Shown one piece after another: positions 1-5,518 of a DNA stretch of 10,768 nt. The DNA comes from an uncultured Eubacteriaceae bacterium. Its GTDB lineage: Bacteria > Bacillota > Clostridia > Lachnospirales > CAG-274. The notes beneath the pieces are model-generated. The model was not told where the DNA came from. It ran no database searches and saw only the letters and a list, made by a program, of their open reading frames with translations. The translations under genes and the position numbers were made by a program. The stretch covers positions 1-10,768 of the forward strand of contig CALIRN010000190.1 of NCBI GenBank assembly GCA_938042265.1, written 5' to 3'. The number at the start of each line of letters is the position of its first letter. Positions within the stretch are counted from its first letter, which is position 1.

Positions 1-318
1 CTTGGTATTACCAAGGCATCTCTTGCTACAGACAGTTTCTTATCTGCAGCTTCCTTCCAGGAGACTACAAGAGTTCTTACAGAGGCTGCTATTAAGGGTA
101 AGGTTGATCCGCTTATTGGGCTTAAGGAAAACGTTATCATTGGTAAGCTTATCCCTGCAGGTACAGGTATGAATACCTACAGAAAGATTGAGCTTAAGCT
201 GGCAAAGGAGGCGGAGCTTAAGGCTGCTGCCGAGGCTGAGGCACTTGCGCAGGAACAGACTGAATTAATCGTAGAGGTTAGTGAGGCTGTAATAACTGAT
301 AATACGGATATACAATAA
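1..318 (+). CDS. rpoC: RNA polymerase beta' subunit, C-terminal end (partial)
   Basis: This is the last 105 codons of the gene for the beta' subunit of DNA-directed RNA polymerase; the start lies outside the window. The frame opens at base 1 with LGITKASLATDSFLSAASFQ, followed by ETTRVLTEAAIKGKVDPL and then GLKENVIIGKLIPAGTGM, the highly conserved C-terminal segment of bacterial RpoC near the omega-binding region. After this core, about 45 residues form a charged tail rich in Ala and Glu, ending in TDNTDIQ; tails of this kind vary between species. It ends in TAA and is followed within four bases by a terminator hairpin. The usual rpsL-rpsG-fusA genes do not follow; a convergent CarD-family gene does. 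Identification is near certain. Confidence 0.97.
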   Translation, partial: LGITKASLATDSFLSAASFQETTRVLTEAAIKGKVDPLIGLKENVIIGKLIPAGTGMNTYRKIELKLAKEAELKAAAEAEALAQEQTELIVEVSEAVITDNTDIQ

Positions 319-321
319 ATC

Positions 322-362
322 AAAAAGCACCTTGGGGTATTATAACCCCTGAGGTGCTTTTT
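322..362. terminator. Shared bidirectional terminator of rpoC and the CarD-family gene
   Basis: Bases 327-338 (GCACCTTGGGGT) pair with 345-357 (ACCCCTGAGGTGC) around a short AT loop, with a small internal bulge. An A-run at 322-326 and a T-run at 358-362 give a U-tract on either strand. It therefore can end rpoC transcription (+) and the CarD-gene transcript (-). The last codons of the CarD-family gene and its stop codon (340-342, in the loop) lie inside the hairpin, so one arm is protein-coding. Confidence 0.85.
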
Positions 363-858
363 CAAGTTTACTTATAATATAATCTTCTACATTGTTTCTG
401 TCTATGTCTAAGGCAGCGGCAAGCTCGTCATAAAGCAACCTTTCGGCACTTTTTAGAAACATTTCATCTGATACAAACAGCTTTTTGCCGCTCTCCTGAC
501 GGCTTAGCTTTTTAAGATACAGGGTTTTTATAAGGCTTACAAGCTCCTTTAAATCAGCTTTGTTTATAACTGCCTTGTACTTTTCTCTGCGTGTGTGCTC
601 ATTGTTAATCCACATTGTTTCCTGCTGAGGCATTTTGTCTATAAGCTGGATTGCTTCTTCTTTAGTAAGGGCAAAGCGTATGCTTTTAAGCATTTTGTCG
701 TTATCTGTGGGTACATAAATGCGCATATTCCTCTCAAAGATGGGTTCGAGTACATAGTATTCTCTTTCAGTGCCGGACAGGTTACAGTTTGTAATCTCAA
801 CTATTTCACATAATCCGTTTGCACCATATATAACATTATCGCCTATATTTAAATTCAT
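340..858 (-). CDS. CarD-family RNA polymerase-binding regulator
   Basis: A 172-residue protein of the CarD/TRCF-RID family. These proteins bind the RNA polymerase beta subunit through an N-terminal Tudor-like domain and touch promoter DNA at the upstream edge of the open complex through a helical C-terminal domain. Residues 1-60 hold the Tudor-like part (starts MNLNIGDNVIYGANGLCEI). Residues 65-170 are helical. Trp83, followed by Arg and Tyr-Lys residues (EHTRREKYK), sits where mycobacterial CarD has its DNA-wedging tryptophan. The ATG at 856-858 is chosen because AAAGGG lies just upstream; a longer TTG start at 921 has no ribosome binding site. The gene converges on rpoC and has its own sigma-A-like promoter. 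Family assignment is firm; the regulon cannot be told. Confidence 0.93.
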   Translation of the reverse strand: MNLNIGDNVIYGANGLCEIVEITNCNLSGTEREYYVLEPIFERNMRIYVPTDNDKMLKSIRFALTKEEAIQLIDKMPQQETMWINNEHTRREKYKAVINKADLKELVSLIKTLYLKKLSRQESGKKLFVSDEMFLKSAERLLYDELAAALDIDRNNVEDYIISKLEKAPQGL

Positions 859-942
859 AAAATCACCCTTTCCTAAAAATAAAACGTGCAGATTACAACA
901 GGACTTACGTTCCAAAAGCAAACTACACGTTGAACTATTTTA

Positions 943-972
943 ATTATAACACTTTTTTAATAGAAATGTCAT
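943..972 (-). promoter_or_regulatory. Sigma-A-type promoter of the CarD-family gene
   Basis: On the minus strand there is a perfect -10 box TATAAT (943-948) and a -35 box ATGACA (967-972, one mismatch to TTGACA), with an 18-bp spacer. The start of transcription would be near 936, giving an mRNA leader of about 78 bases before the ATG at 858. I see no convincing structure in that leader. Confidence 0.7.
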
Positions 973-985
973 AGGCAAATTAAAC

Positions 986-1018
986 AAAAAAACAGAGGTG
1001 CAATGTTCTGCACCTCTG
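986..1018 (-). terminator. Rho-independent terminator of the pectate lyase gene
   Basis: A perfect 10-bp stem, CAGAGGTGCA (993-1002) with TGCACCTCTG (1009-1018), closes a 6-base loop. Seven A's at 986-992 become a U-tract on the minus-strand transcript. It lies 21 bases past the lyase stop codon. The + side lacks a T-run, so it acts in one direction. Confidence 0.92.
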
Positions 1019-1038
1019 AAAAATATTGAGTATTAAAA

Positions 1039-3453
1039 TCAGCTTAAAGCATTGATAGCTGCATCAAAATTTATACCGTCAGGCATCTTATTTGCGTAAA
1101 CTGCATCAACGATCTGATCTCTTACAGCGTAGAAGCTGTTTGTAGCTGATGTAATGTTGCTTGGAGTCTTAAGAGTCTGGCTCTGCTTTGACTGGTCGCT
1201 CTTAATTGCTTTCCAGCTGTAGTTGTTGCTCCACTTAGCAAATACATATGGCAACTGGTAGTTAATGTTGTTTTTGAAGGATACACAGTTTGTAATATTA
1301 CCTGTACAGCCCTCACTGTTGTTATTATCAAAGCCCTTTGACTTGTGGTCAAATGCTACACAGTAATCAGCTGTTCTGATAACGCTTGTGCTCTTTTCTG
1401 TTGTCTTTGAACCAAATTTAAAGCCATTGCCATTCATTTCACCTTCGGCTGATGATAACCAGGCTGAAACTGTCTTGCCGTTAATCTTACCCTTAGATGC
1501 ATTGAATGTACCCTTAGCATAATTGCTTGCAAAGCTTGAGTCTGCTGCCATAATCTGCTGAACAGTCCACATATTTGTATCAAGCTTTTTACCGTTTAAG
1601 AAGTCATACTCACCTGTAAATACCTGAGGGTTACCGTTGTTCCAACAAGCTGAATGCTTGTAGGTTACAGTAGCTGATTTGTCGCCTGACTTGTCATAGG
1701 AGTCCCAACCGTCATCGGAGTTATCCCATGCAAAGCAGTATTCAAATACTGTATTTGTTGCACCAAGCTTTGGAGCAAAGCCGTCTGCGTTTGCACCATA
1801 GGTAGCAACGTCACAGTTTCTGTAGGAGTAGCAATATCTTAAAGTATTTCCGTTAGCGTTGTCTGATAACTGAATACCTGAGTCATTGTTATATCTTGCA
1901 ATTACGTGCTCAATAGTGTTCTTTGCACCCGATACCCAGATACCGTTGTCACCTGCGTTTTCAATAATCAGGTTCTGAATAAGCTGGTTGCTGCCACTTA
2001 TTGTAAGACCTCTTGAGGTGGAACCGCTGTCTCTAGCGGCCTTGAAGTTAAGACGTGGATATGTGCCGTCAGACTGCTGTACACCAACAATTGCGCCTGC
2101 CTTTGAGCCGGAAAGCTTTAAGGCACTCTTTATGCTAATTTCAGGAGTATTGATATAAATTGTACCGCCGCTGCTGTTTACTGTTTTTATAGCTGCGGTA
2201 AGCTCTGATTCACTGTTGCTTGTAATAGTCTTAACAACAGTTGAAGGTGGTGTTGTAAGCTTTACACTGCTTGAAGAAGTTGTCTGCTTCTTTGTGGTAG
2301 TTGTAACTGCCTTTGTAGTAGCCTCTGTAGTAGCTTCTTTCTTGGTTGTGGTCTGTGCGCTGCCGCTTGTATCAACCTGTACCTTGTAAATGTTAATACC
2401 GCTGCCTGCTGAGTAGATGTAAATTTTACCGGTGGCATTTACTGTAACACTGCTGAGTGCTGCAGTTGAACCGCAGGAAATAGTTCCGAGTACATTGCCT
2501 TTCGCATCTGCCACATTAAGTGTTCTTGTAGATGAACCGCTTGAACGGGCAACTACCTTAACAGTTGTGCTGCCGCTGGCATTGGCTGCTACTGATCTGT
2601 AACTTGTGGAACCACTGCCGCCCAAAGCAAGGGTATACTTATAGGATGTACCGTTTACGGTTACATTTTCACTCTTAACCTCCATAGTTTTTGAGGAGCT
2701 TGCAAAAAGTGAAAGACCGTCAACAGTTGTGTTTGATGAAATTGTACCGAGATTTTTGAAGCTTGTATTGCCCATATTCCAGCTTGTTGAGCTTGATGAG
2801 GACTGAGCCTTTGTAGTAGTCTCGGTAGTGGTTTCTTTTTTAGTGGTAGTTGTTGCTGGTGCCTTTGTAGTAGCTTCTGTAGTGGTTTCAACATTGGTAC
2901 TCTTTGAATCAATTTGTACCTTATAGATATTAATGCCGCTGTTTGCGGAGTAAATATAAACTGTACCGTTATAGTTTATTGTAACACTGCCGAGTGCTGC
3001 ACTTGAACCGCATGAAATAGTACCAAGTACATTACCCTTTGAATCTGCTATATTAAGTGTTCTTGAAGCAGATCCGCTTGACCGTGCCGTTATCTTAATT
3101 GTGGATGTGCCAGAAACTTTAGCTGAAACGGATCTGTAGCTTGTAGAACCGCTGCCGCCAAGGGCAAGAGCATACTTGTAGGTTGTGCTACCTACGGTTA
3201 CGGTTTCACTTTTAACCTGCATAGTCTTTGATGAGTTTGCAAGAAGTGTAAGACCGTCAACAGTTGTGTTTGATTTAATGGTACCCAGGCTCTTAAAATT
3301 AGAGTTGCCCATATTCCAGCTTGTGGAAGTTGACGTGGTTGAAGTAGCAGCTGCTACTGCTACTGGTGACGTGATTGTCAGTGTGCTTACACCGGCAGTC
3401 ATGGTTAGCATAAGACTAAGTGCCAAAGCAATAGGTTTCCTAAGTTTTTTCAT
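1039..3453 (-). CDS. Secreted pectate lyase, polysaccharide lyase family 9 type, with duplicated N-terminal module
   Basis: An 804-residue secreted enzyme predicted to cleave polygalacturonate by beta-elimination. Residues 1-36 form a signal peptide (MKKLRKP, hydrophobic stretch, VAAA). Residues 45-182 and 224-361 are two copies of an unassigned beta-rich module, each followed by a Thr/Lys/Ser linker (about 186-223 and 363-400). Residues 405-804 are a right-handed beta-helix catalytic domain. Family 9 calcium and catalytic residues are visible: Asp557 (NADGFAPK), Asp580, Asp581 and Asp584 (SDDGWD) and Lys679 (NGNGFKFG), matching Asp209, Asp233, Asp234, Asp237 and Lys273 of Dickeya Pel9A as I recall its numbering. 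There is no dockerin, SLH or LPXTG signal, so it is probably released. The ATG at 3453 follows AGAGGAGG at seven bases; a longer frame to 3672 runs through the promoter. Confidence 0.92.
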   Translation of the reverse strand: MKKLRKPIALALSLMLTMTAGVSTLTITSPVAVAAATSTTSTSTSWNMGNSNFKSLGTIKSNTTVDGLTLLANSSKTMQVKSETVTVGSTTYKYALALGGSGSTSYRSVSAKVSGTSTIKITARSSGSASRTLNIADSKGNVLGTISCGSSAALGSVTINYNGTVYIYSANSGINIYKVQIDSKSTNVETTTEATTKAPATTTTKKETTTETTTKAQSSSSSTSWNMGNTSFKNLGTISSNTTVDGLSLFASSSKTMEVKSENVTVNGTSYKYTLALGGSGSTSYRSVAANASGSTTVKVVARSSGSSTRTLNVADAKGNVLGTISCGSTAALSSVTVNATGKIYIYSAGSGINIYKVQVDTSGSAQTTTKKEATTEATTKAVTTTTKKQTTSSSSVKLTTPPSTVVKTITSNSESELTAAIKTVNSSGGTIYINTPEISIKSALKLSGSKAGAIVGVQQSDGTYPRLNFKAARDSGSTSRGLTISGSNQLIQNLIIENAGDNGIWVSGAKNTIEHVIARYNNDSGIQLSDNANGNTLRYCYSYRNCDVATYGANADGFAPKLGATNTVFEYCFAWDNSDDGWDSYDKSGDKSATVTYKHSACWNNGNPQVFTGEYDFLNGKKLDTNMWTVQQIMAADSSFASNYAKGTFNASKGKINGKTVSAWLSSAEGEMNGNGFKFGSKTTEKSTSVIRTADYCVAFDHKSKGFDNNNSEGCTGNITNCVSFKNNINYQLPYVFAKWSNNYSWKAIKSDQSKQSQTLKTPSNITSATNSFYAVRDQIVDAVYANKMPDGINFDAAINALS
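2254..2367 (-). other. Thr/Lys-rich linker 2 of the pectate lyase
   Basis: Encodes residues 363-400, low in complexity, with units such as TTTKKEATTEATTKA and TTTTKKQTTSSSS. It joins the second module to the catalytic domain. Flexible linkers like this are common in extracellular glycan-degrading enzymes of Clostridia. Confidence 0.85.
2371..2784 (-). repeat. Second copy of the duplicated module in the pectate lyase
   Basis: Encodes residues 224-361, from SWNMGNTSFKNLG to GINIYKVQVD. It aligns without gaps to the copy at 2908-3321. By hand count about 104 of 138 residues are identical (75 %), and most differences are Ser/Thr/Asn or Ile/Val exchanges. Confidence 0.93.
2785..2898 (-). other. 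Thr/Lys-rich linker 1 of the pectate lyase
   Basis: Encodes residues 186-223, between the two modules, with units such as TTTKKETTTETTTKA. It resembles linker 2, so module and linker seem to have been duplicated together. Confidence 0.85.
2908..3321 (-). repeat. First copy of the duplicated module in the pectate lyase
   Basis: Encodes residues 45-182, from SWNMGNSNFKSLG to GINIYKVQID, right after the signal peptide. The regular alternation of short polar and hydrophobic stretches suggests a beta-sandwich. By position and context it is a candidate carbohydrate-binding module, but I cannot place it in a named family. Confidence 0.9.
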
Positions 3454-3498
3454 TGTTTTTCCTCCTCTAATGATAATCTCTCTTTTGGAAACGTACTT

Positions 3499-3536
3499 AT
3501 TGTTTAAAGGTATTCCCCAATACCTTATGCAACAAT
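3499..3536 (-). promoter_or_regulatory. Leader hairpin at the 5' end of the pectate lyase mRNA
   Basis: A perfect 8-bp inverted repeat, AAGGTATT (3507-3514) with AATACCTT (3519-3526), has a four-base loop (GGGG in the minus-strand RNA). A second outer stem, ATTGTT (3499-3504) with AACAAT (3531-3536), extends it across an internal loop of two and four bases. The predicted start of transcription is near 3536, so the stem would begin at the very 5' end of the mRNA. It could protect the mRNA from decay or bind a regulator. It does not match a riboswitch that I know. Confidence 0.6.
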
Positions 3537-3542
3537 GATTTA

Positions 3543-3571
3543 AATATATAACAAATTTAATAATTTGTAAA
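3543..3571 (-). promoter_or_regulatory. Sigma-A-type promoter of the pectate lyase gene
   Basis: On the minus strand the -35 box TTTACA (3566-3571) and -10 box TATATT (3543-3548) are separated by 17 bp, each with one mismatch to consensus. The predicted start of transcription is near 3536, about 83 bases before the ATG. An 18-bp palindrome, ACAAATT-TAAT-AATTTGT (3551-3568), covers the spacer and part of the -35 box, so a repressor could bind there. Confidence 0.6.
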
Positions 3572-3589
3572 TTTGCAAAATGACAAAAA

Positions 3590-3695
3590 ATGTACAAATA
3601 CTTTGGAGAAATTGTATGTACAAATAATTTATTCGGTAAAAAATAACAATAAATATCTAGGCAGATTGACAAAATTAGGTTAAAATGTACAAAGT
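3590..3695. promoter_or_regulatory. Three ATGTACAAA motifs upstream of the pectate lyase promoter
   Basis: ATGTACAAATA occurs at 3590-3600 and again at 3616-3626, and ATGTACAAAGT at 3685-3695. Each has the palindromic core TGTACA. All lie upstream of the lyase -35 box, at about -60, -85 and -154 from the predicted start, in the same orientation. This fits activator sites but the regulator is unknown. AT-rich DNA raises the chance of coincidence. Confidence 0.4.
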
Positions 3696-3820
3696 TTGAT
3701 TGACTGATTTATGAGATGATTATTTTAGGTGAAAGACATACCGATATAAATGAAAAATGTAGCTTTGCTATCTGTATAAGTTATTCCTGCTTTATATACT
3801 TTAGGAAATTTGCAGTATAT
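3696..3820. other. AT-rich spacer between the two divergent control regions
   Basis: Together with its flanks this belongs to the 454-bp gap 3454-3907 between the divergent lyase and adaptor genes. In this central part I find no open frame of useful length, no convincing promoter and no hairpin terminator. Confidence 0.5.
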
Positions 3821-3858
3821 TTAATCATTTTTTAATGAAAGCTTAATTATAGTTTAAA
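3821..3858 (+). promoter_or_regulatory. Four TTAA(T) direct repeats at 11-bp period before the export operon
   Basis: TTAAT starts at 3821, 3832 and 3843, and TTAAA at 3854: four direct repeats exactly 11 bp apart, about one helical turn. Response regulators of the OmpR/PhoB family bind such direct repeats with an 11-bp period (PhoB boxes, Bacillus PhoP sites). The array ends about 50 bp before the adaptor start codon, so it would overlap or abut the promoter. I cannot fix the -10 box: TATAGT (3848-3853), TAAGAT (3869-3874) and TATACC (3880-3885) are all possible. Confidence 0.55.
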
Positions 3859-3895
3859 AAACAATCTTTAAGATGTAGCTATACCCTAAAGAAAT

Positions 3896-3910
3896 GGAGT
3901 GATTGATTTG
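3896..3910 (+). promoter_or_regulatory. Ribosome binding site and TTG start of the adaptor gene
   Basis: GGAG (3896-3899) lies eight bases before TTG (3908-3910), a good distance. The earlier in-frame GTG at 3899 overlaps the binding site itself, so it cannot be the start. A later ATG at 3935 is only three bases past a weak GGA and would remove the positive N-terminal residues before the membrane segment. Confidence 0.65.
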
Positions 3911-5518
3911 CACAGATATATAAAAAAAGGAATAATGGCTGTTATTGTTGCAGCGGTAGCAGGCGGCGGTTTTTATGCATATAGGTATATAAGTGTCAAA
4001 AATGCACCGCCAGGAGATATGGAGATACATAGTATTACTACGGAGGTTGTAACAGGTGAAATTATAAATACCGTTACTGCAACAGGTACGGTTATGCTTA
4101 ATAATGAAATAGAGGTTTATGCCGAGGGTGAGACCAATAAGATTAAGGAATTTCATGTTGAGGAGGGCGACAGTGTGGCAGTCGGTCAGCTGCTTGTTAC
4201 CTATAATACCGATGACACCGTAGAGGAGCTTGAAAATAAGATAAGGGATACTCAAAGAGAAATTGAGAATGCACAGCTCAGTCTTAAAAATCTGCAGCTG
4301 CCCACCAGTGAATCGGAGTTACAGAAGCTTCAGAATGAAGTAGCTTCAAACGATAAGTCTTTATCAGAAGCACAGAATAATATTAAAACAATACAGACAA
4401 ATATAAAGCAGCAGAATACAGAAATTGCAAATGCCAAACAGGATTGGGAGGATGCAAGAAAAACCGTATCCGATAACGCTGCACTGCTTAATGTAGGCGG
4501 TATAACTCAGGAGGAATATGATAACAGCGTAACTGATTGTGACAGGGCAGAACAGACCTATAGCAATGCTCTGGATGCCATGGAAACCTTAAATATCAAT
4601 CTGGAAAATGCACAGAAAAGTGTGGCAGCTGCCGAAAACTCACTTTCTCTTGCGCAAACTTCATTAAACGAGAGTATTAATAAAATGGATCTGGAGGAAA
4701 ACCAGATTAAGCTTAAGCAGCAGCAGCTTACCTTACAGGGGTTGCAGGATACTCTTTCAGATGCACAAAAGGATTTATCGGAAATAGTTTATTCCACCTA
4801 TTCCACAGTAGACGGTGTGGTAACCGAGGTGTGTGTTGATGAGGGTACATATACAGAGGAAAATACCGTTATGCTTAAGGTAGCGGATTTGGATGACCTT
4901 ATTGTAACTGCTAACATTGAGGAGTATGATGCACCTCTGCTGGAATTAGGACAAAAGGTAACTATGACCTCAGACGGTCTGGAGGGGAAGGTTTATACAG
5001 GAGAAATTACCAAAATAAATATAACTGCCTCCAGTGCAAGCTCAAATATGGGTAGTGAAACAGTGGTACCTATTGAAATTTCCGTAGATAATCCCGATGG
5101 TATATTAAAGCAGAACTATAATCTTGACCTTGAAATAGAGGTAACAAACAGGCAGAATGTACTTTGTGTGGCAACAGCGGCAATAGGTACTGACGGCAAA
5201 ACGGGAGAAAGCTATGTTTATAAGGCAGAAAACGGTATTATTTCAAAGACGGCTGTGGAAATTGGCGAGGCCGATGATACCAATACTGAGATAGTATCGG
5301 GACTTAATGAAGGCGACAAAATAGTTGCCTCGGCAAGCGGCAGACTTCAGGACGGCATGAGCCTTGAGGAGCTGACCGCAAATTCAGCAGACGGCAGTCA
5401 GCAGTCGAAGGAGGAAAAGAGTAATGATAGAGATCAGCAATTTGGGCAAAATATACCGTCAGGGGACTTTGGAGGTCACGGCACTGGAGGAGGTATGCCT
5501 CCGGGTGGCGGAAGGTGA
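3908..5518 (+). CDS. MacA/HlyD-like membrane fusion (adaptor) protein of an ABC exporter
   Basis: A 536-residue membrane-anchored adaptor of a tripartite-type ABC exporter, like YknX of Bacillus subtilis or MacA. Residues 8-26 form the N-terminal membrane segment after HRYIKK. Residues 60-100 are the first half of the lipoyl (barrel-sandwich) domain (KIKEFHVEEGDSVAVGQLL). Residues 103-292 form a long coiled-coil hairpin whose tip carries LLNVGGITQEEYD, like the tip motif of HlyD/MacA proteins. Residues 295-340 are the second lipoyl half (DGVVTEVCVDEGTY), followed by beta-barrel and membrane-proximal domains to about 485. The tail (486-536) is polar, then Gly/Pro-rich (GGHGTGGGMPPGGGR). Its last 95 bases overlap the ATPase gene in another frame, so the tail is overprinted on ATPase sequence. 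Substrate is unknown; antimicrobial peptides or toxins are usual for the family. Confidence 0.88.
   Translation: MHRYIKKGIMAVIVAAVAGGGFYAYRYISVKNAPPGDMEIHSITTEVVTGEIINTVTATGTVMLNNEIEVYAEGETNKIKEFHVEEGDSVAVGQLLVTYNTDDTVEELENKIRDTQREIENAQLSLKNLQLPTSESELQKLQNEVASNDKSLSEAQNNIKTIQTNIKQQNTEIANAKQDWEDARKTVSDNAALLNVGGITQEEYDNSVTDCDRAEQTYSNALDAMETLNINLENAQKSVAAAENSLSLAQTSLNESINKMDLEENQIKLKQQQLTLQGLQDTLSDAQKDLSEIVYSTYSTVDGVVTEVCVDEGTYTEENTVMLKVADLDDLIVTANIEEYDAPLLELGQKVTMTSDGLEGKVYTGEITKINITASSASSNMGSETVVPIEISVDNPDGILKQNYNLDLEIEVTNRQNVLCVATAAIGTDGKTGESYVYKAENGIISKTAVEIGEADDTNTEIVSGLNEGDKIVASASGRLQDGMSLEELTANSADGSQQSKEEKSNDRDQQFGQNIPSGDFGGHGTGGGMPPGGGR
5408..5426 (+). promoter_or_regulatory. Ribosome binding site fixing the ATPase start inside the adaptor gene
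   Basis: AAGGAGG (5408-5414) stands nine bases before ATG (5424-5426), both inside the adaptor reading frame. This strong site, with the complete N-terminal ATPase sequence that follows, shows that translation of the ATPase really begins here. In the third frame three stop codons, TAA TGA TAG, run consecutively at 5422-5430. Confidence 0.85.

Noticed and set aside
859..921. 21-residue N-terminal extension of the CarD-family protein from a TTG at 921
   Set aside because: No ribosome binding site precedes it, and the family normally begins close to the ATG at 858, which has one.
3454..3536. Possible riboswitch in the lyase leader
   Set aside because: The leader is only about 83 bases with one simple two-tier hairpin; it lacks conserved cores of the known classes, such as cyclic di-GMP, and no terminator alternative is seen.
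3185..3538. 117-codon plus-strand frame that looks hydrophobic
   Set aside because: It is the complement of the lyase signal peptide and first module; the hydrophobic look comes from the reverse of Thr/Ser/Ala codons.
3454..3672. Longer N-terminus of the pectate lyase, starting at 3672
   Set aside because: It would add 73 residues ahead of a clear signal peptide, has no ribosome binding site, and runs through the predicted promoter and leader hairpin; the ATG at 3453 has a strong AGAGGAGG.
3854..4255. Open frame on the minus strand, rich in Ile, Tyr and Cys
   Set aside because: It is antisense to the adaptor gene, has no family resemblance, and its composition is what the complement of an AT-rich gene gives.
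5404..5430. Programmed ribosomal frameshift at the adaptor end
   Set aside because: A -1 shift would reach the TAA at 5422, but the A-run GGAAAAG does not form a proper X XXY YYZ slippery site in the adaptor frame and no downstream pseudoknot is apparent.
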